Assembly: GCA_902386255.1 (NCBI GenBank)
Contig: CABMII010000013.1
Coordinates: 1 to 60,112, forward strand
From: an uncultured archaeon
Lineage (GTDB): Archaea > Halobacteriota > Methanosarcinia > Methanosarcinales > Methanoperedenaceae
Direction of reading: 5' to 3'
Length of the DNA stretch: 60,112 nt
Part shown: positions 1 to 7,269 of the stretch, piece by piece
How positions within the stretch are numbered: position 1 is the first letter of the stretch
How the letters are laid out: the number at the start of each line of letters is the position of its first letter
Notes under the pieces: model-generated
Told to the model about the DNA's origin: nothing
Database searches by the model: none
Seen by the model: only the letters and a program-made list of their open reading frames with translations
Position numbers and translations under genes: made by a program

Positions 1-673
1 ATCCTTTTATCTCAACCGGTATGGGAACATACTTCCACTCGATGTCCTTATCGAAAATATAAGGGCTGACATCGGGGTCGGAATCCGTTCTCATCTCCAC
101 TGATTTGATATGGAGGTTTGTACAAACTTCCTGTATTTTTTCCTGGTCGCTCCCCGGGCTTGCCGTAATCCCGAGGACGAGGGAGTCATGGTTTTGCTGG
201 TGGTATTTCTCTGCAATATACACATATGAGTAATTCCCTGTCGCCCTGTGCGCTTCGTCAAAAATTATACATGAAATTTTTTCAAGGTTGATTTTTTTCC
301 CGAGGAGGTCATTCTCAATAACCTGCGGCGTGGAAACCACAAGCTGTGCATTCTCCCACATGTCAGCCCTTTTATGCGGAGGCGTATTTCCTGTAAACAG
401 CACAATATTTTCAGGCGGGATATTAAGCGCACTTTTAAAAAAAGCTGCATGCTGTTCAACAAGCGGTTTTGTCGGGGAGAGAAGCAGGACTTTTCCTTTC
501 GGAAGCCGCGAAACCATAACAAGCAGGGCGACTACGGTTTTCCCAAGACCGGTAGGAAGAACGACAAGGGTCGATTTCCCGATAGCCTCGCCTGCAAGTG
601 CAAGCTGGTATAATCTCTTCTCGACTGTATCGAGTTTTAAAAGAGGATGATTAATGTATTCCGTATCAATCAT
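1..673 (-). CDS. hef: Hef-type DNA repair helicase, N-terminal part
   Basis: This is the first 224 codons of a superfamily 2 helicase; the gene runs off the left edge of the window. After an N-terminal segment typical of Hef (residues 1-30) come the Walker A motif PTGLGKT (about 40-46), motif Ia SPTKPLVEQH (66-75), the DEAH box (139-142) and motif III ITASPG (169-174). Archaeal Hef is the XPF/FANCM-like protein that opens stalled forks and flaps. Its helicase half is normally followed by an ERCC4 nuclease and HhH domains, which lie outside this window, so a helicase-only version cannot be excluded. The start ATG at 673 is the only one that keeps the complete family N-terminus. Confidence 0.9.
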   Translation of the reverse strand, partial: MIDTEYINHPLLKLDTVEKRLYQLALAGEAIGKSTLVVLPTGLGKTVVALLVMVSRLPKGKVLLLSPTKPLVEQHAAFFKSALNIPPENIVLFTGNTPPHKRADMWENAQLVVSTPQVIENDLLGKKINLEKISCIIFDEAHRATGNYSYVYIAEKYHQQNHDSLVLGITASPGSDQEKIQEVCTNLHIKSVEMRTDSDPDVSPYIFDKDIEWKYVPIPVEIKG

Positions 674-688
674 TCTTGATTGAAAACA

Positions 689-907
689 TTAATCCATCGT
701 TTCGCCGGTGTCTTTCGAGAGGAGATCGGATAAAGAATAGGCCACATTTCTTAATCTCAGTCTTTCTTCATCTGTTGGTTCCTCACCCTTCTTGATAGCT
801 TTTACCCTTTCTGGGTCTATGCCCGAATATTGGCCGACCTGTTCATATGTAAGTTTATGTTTGTGAAGTAATTCGATCAAATAGCGTTTTGTTGCTGGTA
901 GTCCCAT
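689..907 (-). CDS. small helix-turn-helix protein (hypothetical)
   Basis: A 72-residue charged protein. Residues ~15-45 (LTYEQVGQYSGIDPERVKAI) look like a Cro/XRE-type helix-turn-helix, so a DNA-binding role is inferred. I take the ATG at 907 because the sequence AGGTGA lies five bases before it; a GTG at 916 is in frame but would overlap that ribosome-binding site. It lies 15 bp upstream of hef on the same strand and is probably cotranscribed with it. No named family recognised. Confidence 0.6.
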   Translation of the reverse strand: MGLPATKRYLIELLHKHKLTYEQVGQYSGIDPERVKAIKKGEEPTDEERLRLRNVAYSLSDLLSKDTGETMD

Positions 908-994
908 GATATTCACCTATGATGGTATTTCTTTATATGCGTATGCTTTATTACATAAAACGGGTATATCAAGGTATCTTCGGGTGAAACAAAA

Positions 995-1315
995 ATGGCA
1001 GATAATGATATTGATGTTGTCCAAACAACTGAAACTGAAATCGGTGGAATTAAAAAGACGTTAAAAAAATTCAAACGGAAATGCACCGTTGTACGGGTCG
1101 CACAGGCTAAAGGATGGAGAAACGTGGTTGTTTCTGATTCAAAAGAAAATAAGAAATTCTTTTTTGGAAAAGTTATCAATTCGCCGCCTGAGATTAATCC
1201 CGGCGATGAGTTATATATTGGTTTTGAGGAACTGCCCTATGAACTTCCGGGCATAAAGCAGAAGATTATCCTCATGACCCTTGATGGTTTCCAGCTTGAC
1301 TGGACCCAGGTTTAA
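995..1315 (+). CDS. hypothetical protein with GWR...FFxGKV motif
   Basis: A 106-residue soluble protein of unknown function. The first 25 residues are acidic, followed by a basic stretch and a compact beta-rich domain. The segment GWRNVV...FFFGKV (about residues 41-61) resembles a segment of the 98-residue protein encoded at 2597-2893, which suggests a shared small fold. No catalytic motif, zinc site or membrane segment is visible. Its TAA overlaps the TAA of the convergent gene at 1312-2025 (shared TTAA). Confidence 0.6.
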   Translation: MADNDIDVVQTTETEIGGIKKTLKKFKRKCTVVRVAQAKGWRNVVVSDSKENKKFFFGKVINSPPEINPGDELYIGFEELPYELPGIKQKIILMTLDGFQLDWTQV

Positions 1316-2025
1316 GATTCTATGACAATAGTTCCGTTCAGGTTTTGATTCTCTTTCAGATAGAAATTATAAGTTCCGCTGGATTTCAAGAAGGTATAAC
1401 GAAATTCTTTGTCGTTTGCCAGCAATTGAGCATCGAAAAGACCATCACTACTAACAAGAGTTATGGTGTCTGTTCCGGTATTTCTCCACACGATTTCATC
1501 ACCCGGTTTGATTGTAATCTCTTTGTTGCGAATAAAACCTCTATCGCTGTCTAAAAATACCGGTATACTTTTACCAGTCGGGGTAACTTCAGCAACAACA
1601 GGCGTGCTTGTTGCTTGAACAGTGGTTTGTGTAACTGTTGCGGTCGCGGTTGGCGTCGGGCTTTCAACCTGTTTTGTCGGTGCACCGGGATACAGGAAAA
1701 ACGCCCATGCAAGTCCGCCCAGAACAAGTATTGCCAGGGCTACTATTATGATTTTGTTAATATCAGATGATGGCCCGGACACTGGCTGCGCTTTTGGAGG
1801 TACGGCCTTCGGAGGTACAGGCGGAATTTTTACTTCCTCTTTTTTTGCCACAAGAGGCATTTCTACAGGCTTTGAAACTATATCGCTTGCACCTGTTAAA
1901 TCTTTGCTCCAATTGCATTTCGGGCATGTTTGTGAAATTGGATAATCAATACTGCCTGTGGCAAATTGTTTTTTAATAGTCTTAGTTACCAGAGGCCCAC
2001 CGCAATTTGGACATTTATCTTGCAT
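1312..2025 (-). CDS. zinc-ribbon / transmembrane / cupredoxin-like protein
   Basis: A 237-residue protein with three parts. Residues 5-37 form a zinc ribbon (CPNCGG and CPKCNW). A single membrane helix lies at about 92-111 (IIIVALAILVLGGLAWAFFL). A Thr/Pro/Val-rich linker leads to a C-terminal plastocyanin-like domain (about 155-237, with ITIKPGDEIVWRNTGTDT and GTYNFY). The predicted topology is zinc ribbon inside and cupredoxin fold outside. The copper ligands expected in a working cupredoxin are not seen: no His follows the NTGTD turn, and the usual Cys-x-x-His and Met near the C-terminus are Leu, Glu and Leu. It is therefore probably not an electron carrier. The function is unknown. Confidence 0.75.
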   Translation of the reverse strand: MQDKCPNCGGPLVTKTIKKQFATGSIDYPISQTCPKCNWSKDLTGASDIVSKPVEMPLVAKKEEVKIPPVPPKAVPPKAQPVSGPSSDINKIIIVALAILVLGGLAWAFFLYPGAPTKQVESPTPTATATVTQTTVQATSTPVVAEVTPTGKSIPVFLDSDRGFIRNKEITIKPGDEIVWRNTGTDTITLVSSDGLFDAQLLANDKEFRYTFLKSSGTYNFYLKENQNLNGTIVIES

Positions 2026-2057
2026 TTCGACACCACCCTAAAGACCCTTCTTTGTCC

Positions 2058-2065
2058 TATATAAA
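2058..2065 (-). promoter_or_regulatory. TATA box of the zinc-ribbon/cupredoxin gene
   Basis: On the minus strand TTTATATA lies about 35 bases upstream of the ATG at 2025, the spacing expected for an archaeal promoter with a short leader. Confidence 0.45.
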
Positions 2066-2099
2066 TATATCGAATGATAATTTACAGGCTACCAAACCA

Positions 2100-2106
2100 T
2101 TAAATA
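2100..2106 (+). promoter_or_regulatory. TATA box of tRNA-Glu
   Basis: TTAAATA lies 27-33 bases before the first base of the tRNA, the usual archaeal distance between TATA box and transcription start. Confidence 0.4.
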
Positions 2107-2132
2107 TGGTTGTGTTATATTAAGCCTACTGC

Positions 2133-2240
2133 GCTCCGATAGTGTAGCAGGCCAATCATTCTGGCCTTTCAAGTTTTAAGCGTGAAATAGCGCCAAAATA
2201 AAGACAGCCAGAGACTCGGGTTCAAATCCCGATCGGAGCA
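2133..2240 (+). tRNA. tRNA-Glu (anticodon TTC) with a 34-base intron
   Basis: The acceptor stem GCTCCGA (2133-2139) pairs perfectly with TCGGAGC (2233-2239), followed by discriminator A. The T arm is TCGGG-TTCAAAT-CCCGA (2216-2232). The anticodon stem is CTGGC (2161-2165) with GCCAG (2207-2211). The loop begins CTTTCA, putting the anticodon TTC at 2168-2170. Bases 2172-2205 interrupt the loop after position 37, the canonical archaeal intron site, and would be removed by the tRNA splicing endonuclease. CCA is not encoded. The D stem is weak, but all other helices are regular. Confidence 0.92.
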
Positions 2241-2372
2241 CTTAAAATTTTTTTACGAAAAAATAAGTTGTGCACCCCATGTACAAATAAGATAGCGGCT
2301 TTATGAGATTGTTTTAATCTTTTACCAACATTATAACTTTATATATTTTTAAAATATATTCTTATATTAAAT

Positions 2373-2580
2373 ATGGGTGCGACCAGCAATTTGACAATTC
2401 ACAATGGCAAGCTTATTCTTGCCGCCTTCGGGCATGGTGCAGAACTGGACAAAACCCAACTCCTGCTAGAAGACCAGGAAGATCGAGGAAATCGCTGGTA
2501 CAGCAGTTTTTCTTGCCTCTCCTGATGCAGATTTCATTACTGGGGCACTTGTCGTTGATGGAGGATGGACGATAAAATAA
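2373..2580 (+). pseudogene. remnant of a short-chain dehydrogenase (SDR) C-terminus
   Basis: In the frame ending with the TAA at 2578-2580, bases 2470-2577 encode a stretch typical of the C-terminal end of classical SDR enzymes (EEIAGTAVFLASPDADFITG, then VVDGGWTIK). The frame is closed upstream by a TAG at 2467. Neither the Rossmann-fold N-terminus nor the YxxxK active site is present in any frame. A short ORF in another frame starts at the ATG at 2373 and overlaps it, but I see no family resemblance. This is most likely a decayed gene next to the tRNA. Confidence 0.55.
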
Positions 2581-2596
2581 TCGCCTCGCTCAAGTG

Positions 2597-2893
2597 TTAA
2601 ACAATCTCATAATCCTGGAGCATATACAGTATAATTTCTCCATGGTTAAAAAGAAGGCGATATATCTGCGGGAACTGTTTATAGATTTCTTTTATTGCAA
2701 CCTTTCCGCTAAAAAAATTCTCAAAATCCCTGGCTTTACCTATCATTAACACATCTCTCCACCCTTCTTTTCCCTTACATTTATTTGCCTTTACCACATA
2801 ACCAGCCGCTTCAATTCTTTCCAGATATGCCGCTAGATGGTTATTTTCTATTCTTATCTTTGTTTTACCATCGATGAAGGCAATCTCTTTCAT
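2597..2893 (-). CDS. hypothetical protein with GWR...FFxGKV motif
   Basis: A 98-residue protein starting one base after the stop of the methyltransferase gene at 2894-3628, so the two are probably translated from one mRNA. Residues ~44-65 (GWRDVLMIG...FFSGKV) match the pattern seen in the 106-residue protein at 995-1315. No known domain, cysteine cluster or membrane helix is visible. The function is unknown. Confidence 0.6.
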   Translation of the reverse strand: MKEIAFIDGKTKIRIENNHLAAYLERIEAAGYVVKANKCKGKEGWRDVLMIGKARDFENFFSGKVAIKEIYKQFPQIYRLLFNHGEIILYMLQDYEIV

Positions 2894-3628
2894 TTACTCC
2901 TCACTTACCCCATACCTTCCCTTTAAAGGAATGTATAGCACTTCACAGATAACCTTTTTTATGATACGTTTTTCGCTCTTTTCAAGCAAGACAAGATTCT
3001 GAACCCCGTGTTCTATCACAGGTGCTATTAGCCTTCCGCCTATCCCGAGTTGTTCTATCAAAGGAGGAGGAATCTCGATGCATGCTGCAGTGATACATAT
3101 CCGGTCATAGGGAGACACATCTGGATACCCAAGACCACCGTCACCTTTCACAAGGATAATATCCCTATAACCCAAATTTTCGAGATTCTTCCTGGCAAAT
3201 TCAAAGGTCAATGGGTCGATTTCAATAGATACAACCAGACCTTCCAATCCAACGATTTCCCTTGCCAGCGCAGTGCCGTAGCCGGATCCAAGACCAACTT
3301 CGAGAAATTTATGGTCTTTATCCAGACCCAGGGGCTCATAAAAGAGAGGATAACTATGTGGGCATGATATGGTAGCTTTTTCACCGGGCAGGGGGAGCGG
3401 GACTTCAAGATAGGCATAATCCCTGTAAAGAGGTGGTATGAAATCTTCCCTCGGAACCTTCAGCATAGCATCCTTAATGCGCTCCGACCTGAGATATCCA
3501 TGCCCGATGAGCCATCTCACTTTTTCCTCTCTTTCCTTTTTAAATTCTTCTTTGCTTTTAGCAGGCTCTTTTGGCGGCGGAATCACCCAGCCTTGATTTT
3601 TATCAAATATAATTTGACCATCTCCCAA
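2894..3628 (-). CDS. pcm: protein-L-isoaspartate O-methyltransferase
   Basis: This SAM-dependent enzyme methylates L-isoaspartyl residues of aged proteins so that they can revert to aspartate. The 244-residue sequence has a ~30-residue charged extension, then the family core: VPREDFIPPLYRDYAY (about 58-73), the SAM-binding motif LEVGLGSGYGTALA (about 109-122), the acidic loop SIEIDP, and GDGGLGYPDVSPYDRI. The usual family start of ~210 residues would lie near KVRWLIGHGYL, so the N-terminus is slightly long. The 98-residue hypothetical gene follows directly. Confidence 0.85.
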   Translation of the reverse strand: MGDGQIIFDKNQGWVIPPPKEPAKSKEEFKKEREEKVRWLIGHGYLRSERIKDAMLKVPREDFIPPLYRDYAYLEVPLPLPGEKATISCPHSYPLFYEPLGLDKDHKFLEVGLGSGYGTALAREIVGLEGLVVSIEIDPLTFEFARKNLENLGYRDIILVKGDGGLGYPDVSPYDRICITAACIEIPPPLIEQLGIGGRLIAPVIEHGVQNLVLLEKSEKRIIKKVICEVLYIPLKGRYGVSEE

Positions 3629-3716
3629 CCTCCCTTAGAGAAGACCTTATTTGATAAAATTCTGAACATATAAAGCTTAAAGCCATTCGAAAGAAAAATA
3701 TTTTAATTATAATTTA

Positions 3717-4184
3717 CTATTTTCTGACTATCAACACAGGAATCTTCGAACTTCGAATGACTTTATCTGCTACACTTCCCAGTAAAAATTTTTCAATACC
3801 ACTCCTGCCTAATGTGCCCATAACTATCAGGTCAACAGATTGCTCTTCTGCAAGCTTCATTATTTCCTCAGCCGGATGCCCCTGCACAATCCATTTCTTG
3901 ATATCCAGACCTTCGTTCTTTGCAATATCCTCCACATATTGAATAGCTGTTTCGCCTTCATGTCTTAAAAAAGCCATAAGACCTGAGACATCAGGTGATA
4001 TATATGATTTTGGACCAAAATCGGATTTTATGTCCATCACATAAACAGCATGGAGTTCTGCATCAAAATGCTTTGCAAGTTCGACAGCATGGGTCACGGC
4101 CTTTTTATTCTGCTCCGACCCGTCTGTTGCTATTAAGATTTTATTATATGTCTTGTTCATAAATTTCACATCCGGGATGTACAA
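3717..4184 (-). CDS. universal stress protein (UspA family)
   Basis: A 155-residue UspA-fold protein. It starts its fold at ILIATDGSEQNKKA (about 16-29) and carries the ATP-binding signature G-x2-G-x9-GS (GTLGRSGIEKFLLGSVADKV, about 123-142), so it should be an ATP-binding member. Met9 (at 4160) is an alternative start that would give the usual family N-terminus. It is monocistronic. A second family member lies at 36313-36711. Confidence 0.85.
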   Translation of the reverse strand: MYIPDVKFMNKTYNKILIATDGSEQNKKAVTHAVELAKHFDAELHAVYVMDIKSDFGPKSYISPDVSGLMAFLRHEGETAIQYVEDIAKNEGLDIKKWIVQGHPAEEIMKLAEEQSVDLIVMGTLGRSGIEKFLLGSVADKVIRSSKIPVLIVRK

Positions 4185-4721
4185 ATTTTAAATTTTCTTT
4201 TTTAATGGTAAATGTCGATTATGATCCCCAAATCTCATATTGATCTTCTTTAATCTTTGCGTCCTCCCACAAAAATTTCACAAGTGTGAAATATAGATTC
4301 AAGCCCGGGCGGGAACCAAATCCATAGTTGCTCCGCACACAGTTTTACCTGTGATTGGTATTTCTATATCATTTAAGCCATGGGATTTCCATGAGCCCAA
4401 GTAATGATCACCCGGTTTACTCTCCAATTTATATGTATAACATTAATGGCATTTATAAATTTTGGTAACCCTTCAGGAGCATGTCGATCCCTTTTCTTGG
4501 AAAGTTTGTAGAGAGCCATCAATGTGGCGTTATCAAAGACATCATAAAATCAGTTCTCTGGCCTGAATACCTGATCCGCATGCGGAGTTTCATCGAGCCG
4601 GTCATCCCAGTATATACCTTTCTTGTATACCCCGATCGGAGCATATTTTACAATAAATTTATTTATCATAACGACAATAGCTTTTCATTCCAAAACCGAT
4701 TATTAGGGAAGGAGTTACAGA
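4185..4721. other. intergenic region without a convincing gene
   Basis: About 540 bases between two genes. On the minus strand two short stop-to-stop frames (roughly 4317-4510) look coding-like, but they lack a start with a ribosome-binding site and match no family I know. The region contains the 13-bp duplicate of the tRNA-Glu 3' end. Overall it resembles decayed sequence. Confidence 0.4.
4631..4643 (+). repeat. 13-bp duplicate of the tRNA-Glu 3' end (possible att-like scar)
   Basis: CCCGATCGGAGCA here is identical to the last 13 bases of the tRNA-Glu gene (2228-2240), in the same orientation, and the flanks differ on both sides. Integrating elements often leave such a copy of the tRNA end. 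No integrase is found between the copies, so this would be an old scar. Confidence 0.4.
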
Positions 4722-4895
4722 GTGCCAAAAGAATACAAGAACAAAACAAAATATACAGTCATAGTACGAGAATTAGCAGACGGAGACGTAATTGAAACCG
4801 AAGGGATAATAGAGGGATTGACCACAGTCATCCTGAAGGACGGGAAATTAAAGGTCGGAGGCGTGGTCAGGCACACCCACGGGGAAATTTATTGA
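4722..4895 (+). CDS. small hypothetical protein (57 aa)
   Basis: A 57-residue frame starts with GTG at 4722, and GGAG lies eight bases before it. The protein is rich in beta-forming residues (TKYTVIVRELADGDVIETEG, later VGGVVRHTHGEIY) and looks like a small barrel. Regular codon use and the ribosome-binding site make it a likely real gene despite its size. It converges on hdrA. The function is unknown. Confidence 0.5.
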   Translation: MPKEYKNKTKYTVIVRELADGDVIETEGIIEGLTTVILKDGKLKVGGVVRHTHGEIY

Positions 4896-4915
4896 TTTTA
4901 ATAAAAGTAAAATCC

Positions 4916-7267
4916 CTATTCTTCTTCATCCGACTCTTTTTCTTTCTTATTCCTCTTTTGCGCCTTCGCGCCTGCCTGGGCTGCAAAAACATTAAGCAGG
5001 TCGGTTAATTTCTCATACTGCGCCGTCTCTATATGTGAATACCGGAAGGGTTTTTTATGCTTTCGCGTCTCCTTTTTGAGCTTCTTGTATAACTCATCGG
5101 AGCGCGATACGAGCTTCTCATCAGTCGTCCCTTCAATGAGTAATACGCCCGTAGCCCCGTATTCAAAAGCAGCGTTGACAACGTCCGCATCAAGGATGTG
5201 GATGGACGGGACATTTACAAACCTGACTAGGGAAGAATACTGTTTACGGTTAACTCCTGCAATATCAGCAGCTGCATATGCATAAGGGTCTATGAACACA
5301 ATCACTCCCGGCTCCTCGCCCAGTATCGCTTTTAACTGCGCTTTATACTGGTTTCTTGTGTAATTCCTTATCTCGATTCCCTTTATCGGGCATGCGGGCA
5401 CGCAGATACCGCAGCCCGTGCATGCCAGGGGCGACAGCACAGCTTTTCCGTTTTCAAGATTAAGCGCATTATAAGGACAGGCTTTCACGCAATCACCGCA
5501 TCCGTTGCACTCAAGTATCATGGGTTTTTCGGGCGGGATAAGAATCATGCCTTTCCCGAGGAACTGGGAAACCTTATGCGCCGCGCTTATGCCCTCGGTC
5601 ACTGAATCGTGAATATCCTTGGGACCGAGCACACAGCCCGCAGCGAACACCGATTGGTTCAATGTATTTACAGGGTCAAGCTTGACATGTTTTTCCTCGA
5701 TAAAACCGTCATCCCCGAGCGGCACGCCTAATTTATCTGCAAGCTCTTTTGTCCCGGCTGACGGGATAAGCGCAGGGCAGAGTACTACCATATCAAAGCT
5801 CTCTCGCCCTTTCCTGCCAAGGTTGGTATCCTCATACTGCACCATGAGGGTGCCGTCGGCCCTGGGTATTATTTCAGCCACTTTTCCGCGCACATAATTG
5901 ACGCCCTTCTCTGCGGTGTGGTGATAGAACTCTTCAAACCTTCTCCCCGCAGACCTCATATCGATATAGAATATCCAGGCTTCGGCATCCCCTTTCATCT
6001 TTTTGACAAGCTGCGCCTGTTTCTGCGAGTAGATGCAGCATACCTTGGAGCAGTGTTTCCTGCCTTTTCCCGTAAAATCCCGGCTTCCGGCGCAAAGCAC
6101 GAAAGCAACACGGTTGGGGAATGAGCCGTCTGCTTTCTGTAATCTCATTCCAGTTTTGCTTTTTGCCGAGAGCATCTCTTCAAATTCCACTGCCGTGAGA
6201 AGATTCGGGGCAGGGTAATTGTACTCTTCGATGAAAGACGGGTCGATTGGTTCAAAACCTGTTGCAATAGTAATAGCTCCGACTGAAACTGAACTTGTCG
6301 TTTCTTTTGCCTCCAGGTCTATGGCATCGCGGGGGCAAACTTTCACGCAGGCGCCGCAGTTTTTGCATTTTGACATATCGATCATGTATGCCTGCGGGAC
6401 TGCCTGTGCAAATGGCAGGAATATAGCGCCGGTTGGGCATTTTTTGGCGCATGCCCCGCATGATATGCATTTTGCTATATCCACGTATCGCGGGCTGTGC
6501 TTCAGGGTTATGGAGTAATCCCCGGGGCTTCCGCTCACGTCCGCCACTTCGGTCTGGGTTAACATGGTGATACCGGGATGATTATGCACCGCTACCATCT
6601 TTGGCGTAAGGATGCATTGGGAACAATCAAGAGTCGGGAAGGTTTTTGAAAGGCCTATCATATGCCCGCCGAGGTATGGCAGTTTTTCTATCAGTATAAC
6701 TTCATGCGCATCCGCCATTTCAAGAGCTGTGATAATTCCTGCAATCCCGCCCCCTATCACAAGAGTCCTGTCAACAAGTTTTTTCTCAAGAGGCACAAGC
6801 GGTTCCATGGAACCAATCCTGGCGACAGCGCCTTTGATTAACCCTTTGACCTTTGGATTTATACCTTCTTTGTCATGCACCCAGCTTGCCTGCTCCCTGA
6901 TGTTTGTGATTTCAAGCAGGTTCGGGTTAAGCCCTGCTTTTTTTGCCATTGCCCTGAATGTTTCAAGATGCAGTTTTGGCGAGCATGAGCCAATTACAAC
7001 CCTGTCAACTTTTCCCTTCTCGATATCGCTTTTGATTTTCTCCTGACCCGCACCGCTGCACAGGTAATCCTGGATATTCACCACAACGTCTTTATTTTCT
7101 TTCAGACTGTCTGCGACTGCTTGCAGATCGACGACATCGCCAATATTGCCGCCGCACCTGCAAAGGTACACGCCTATTTTTTTGGGAGGCTGACCGGGTT
7201 TTGAATCATCTGAAGAAGGATTTATGGATGGATTTTCATTCTTTGAAGGGGGTTCATTCTCAGGCAT
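4916..7267 (-). CDS. hdrA: CoB-CoM heterodisulfide reductase subunit A with degenerate MvhD-like tail
   Basis: HdrA is the flavin- and iron-sulfur-containing core of soluble heterodisulfide reductase and performs flavin-based electron bifurcation or confurcation. The 783-residue protein has a Pro/Ser/Asn-rich N-terminal extension (1-28). It then has the HdrA N-terminal cluster domain (YLCRCGGNIG and GSCSPKLH), an FAD fold starting at VIGGGIAG (~170), two ferredoxin cluster motifs in an inserted domain (CISCGACAKKCP and CKNCGACVKVCP) and two more near residue 590-625 (CNGCGDCVKACP and CTGCGICVPACP). Residues ~650-740 resemble MvhD (AAADIAGVNRKQY, then GATGVLL) but have none of its [2Fe-2S] cysteines. 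The Lys/Glu-rich tail is unusual. It is the last gene of hdrCBA. Confidence 0.93.
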   Translation of the reverse strand: MPENEPPSKNENPSINPSSDDSKPGQPPKKIGVYLCRCGGNIGDVVDLQAVADSLKENKDVVVNIQDYLCSGAGQEKIKSDIEKGKVDRVVIGSCSPKLHLETFRAMAKKAGLNPNLLEITNIREQASWVHDKEGINPKVKGLIKGAVARIGSMEPLVPLEKKLVDRTLVIGGGIAGIITALEMADAHEVILIEKLPYLGGHMIGLSKTFPTLDCSQCILTPKMVAVHNHPGITMLTQTEVADVSGSPGDYSITLKHSPRYVDIAKCISCGACAKKCPTGAIFLPFAQAVPQAYMIDMSKCKNCGACVKVCPRDAIDLEAKETTSSVSVGAITIATGFEPIDPSFIEEYNYPAPNLLTAVEFEEMLSAKSKTGMRLQKADGSFPNRVAFVLCAGSRDFTGKGRKHCSKVCCIYSQKQAQLVKKMKGDAEAWIFYIDMRSAGRRFEEFYHHTAEKGVNYVRGKVAEIIPRADGTLMVQYEDTNLGRKGRESFDMVVLCPALIPSAGTKELADKLGVPLGDDGFIEEKHVKLDPVNTLNQSVFAAGCVLGPKDIHDSVTEGISAAHKVSQFLGKGMILIPPEKPMILECNGCGDCVKACPYNALNLENGKAVLSPLACTGCGICVPACPIKGIEIRNYTRNQYKAQLKAILGEEPGVIVFIDPYAYAAADIAGVNRKQYSSLVRFVNVPSIHILDADVVNAAFEYGATGVLLIEGTTDEKLVSRSDELYKKLKKETRKHKKPFRYSHIETAQYEKLTDLLNVFAAQAGAKAQKRNKKEKESDEEE

Positions 7268-7269
7268 TT

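Noticed and set aside
288-650. 120-codon plus-strand ORF opposite hef
   Set aside because: It is the antisense shadow of a clearly coding helicase region.
4317-4510. Short minus-strand frames upstream of the stress protein gene
   Set aside because: Coding-like in part, but no start, no ribosome-binding site and no recognised family.
4631-4643. Second tRNA gene
   Set aside because: Only 13 bases match the tRNA end; no T arm, anticodon arm or 5' acceptor half is present.
4481-4795. 104-codon plus-strand ORF
   Set aside because: No ribosome-binding site, no protein-like pattern, and it overlaps the better-supported 57-residue frame at 4722.
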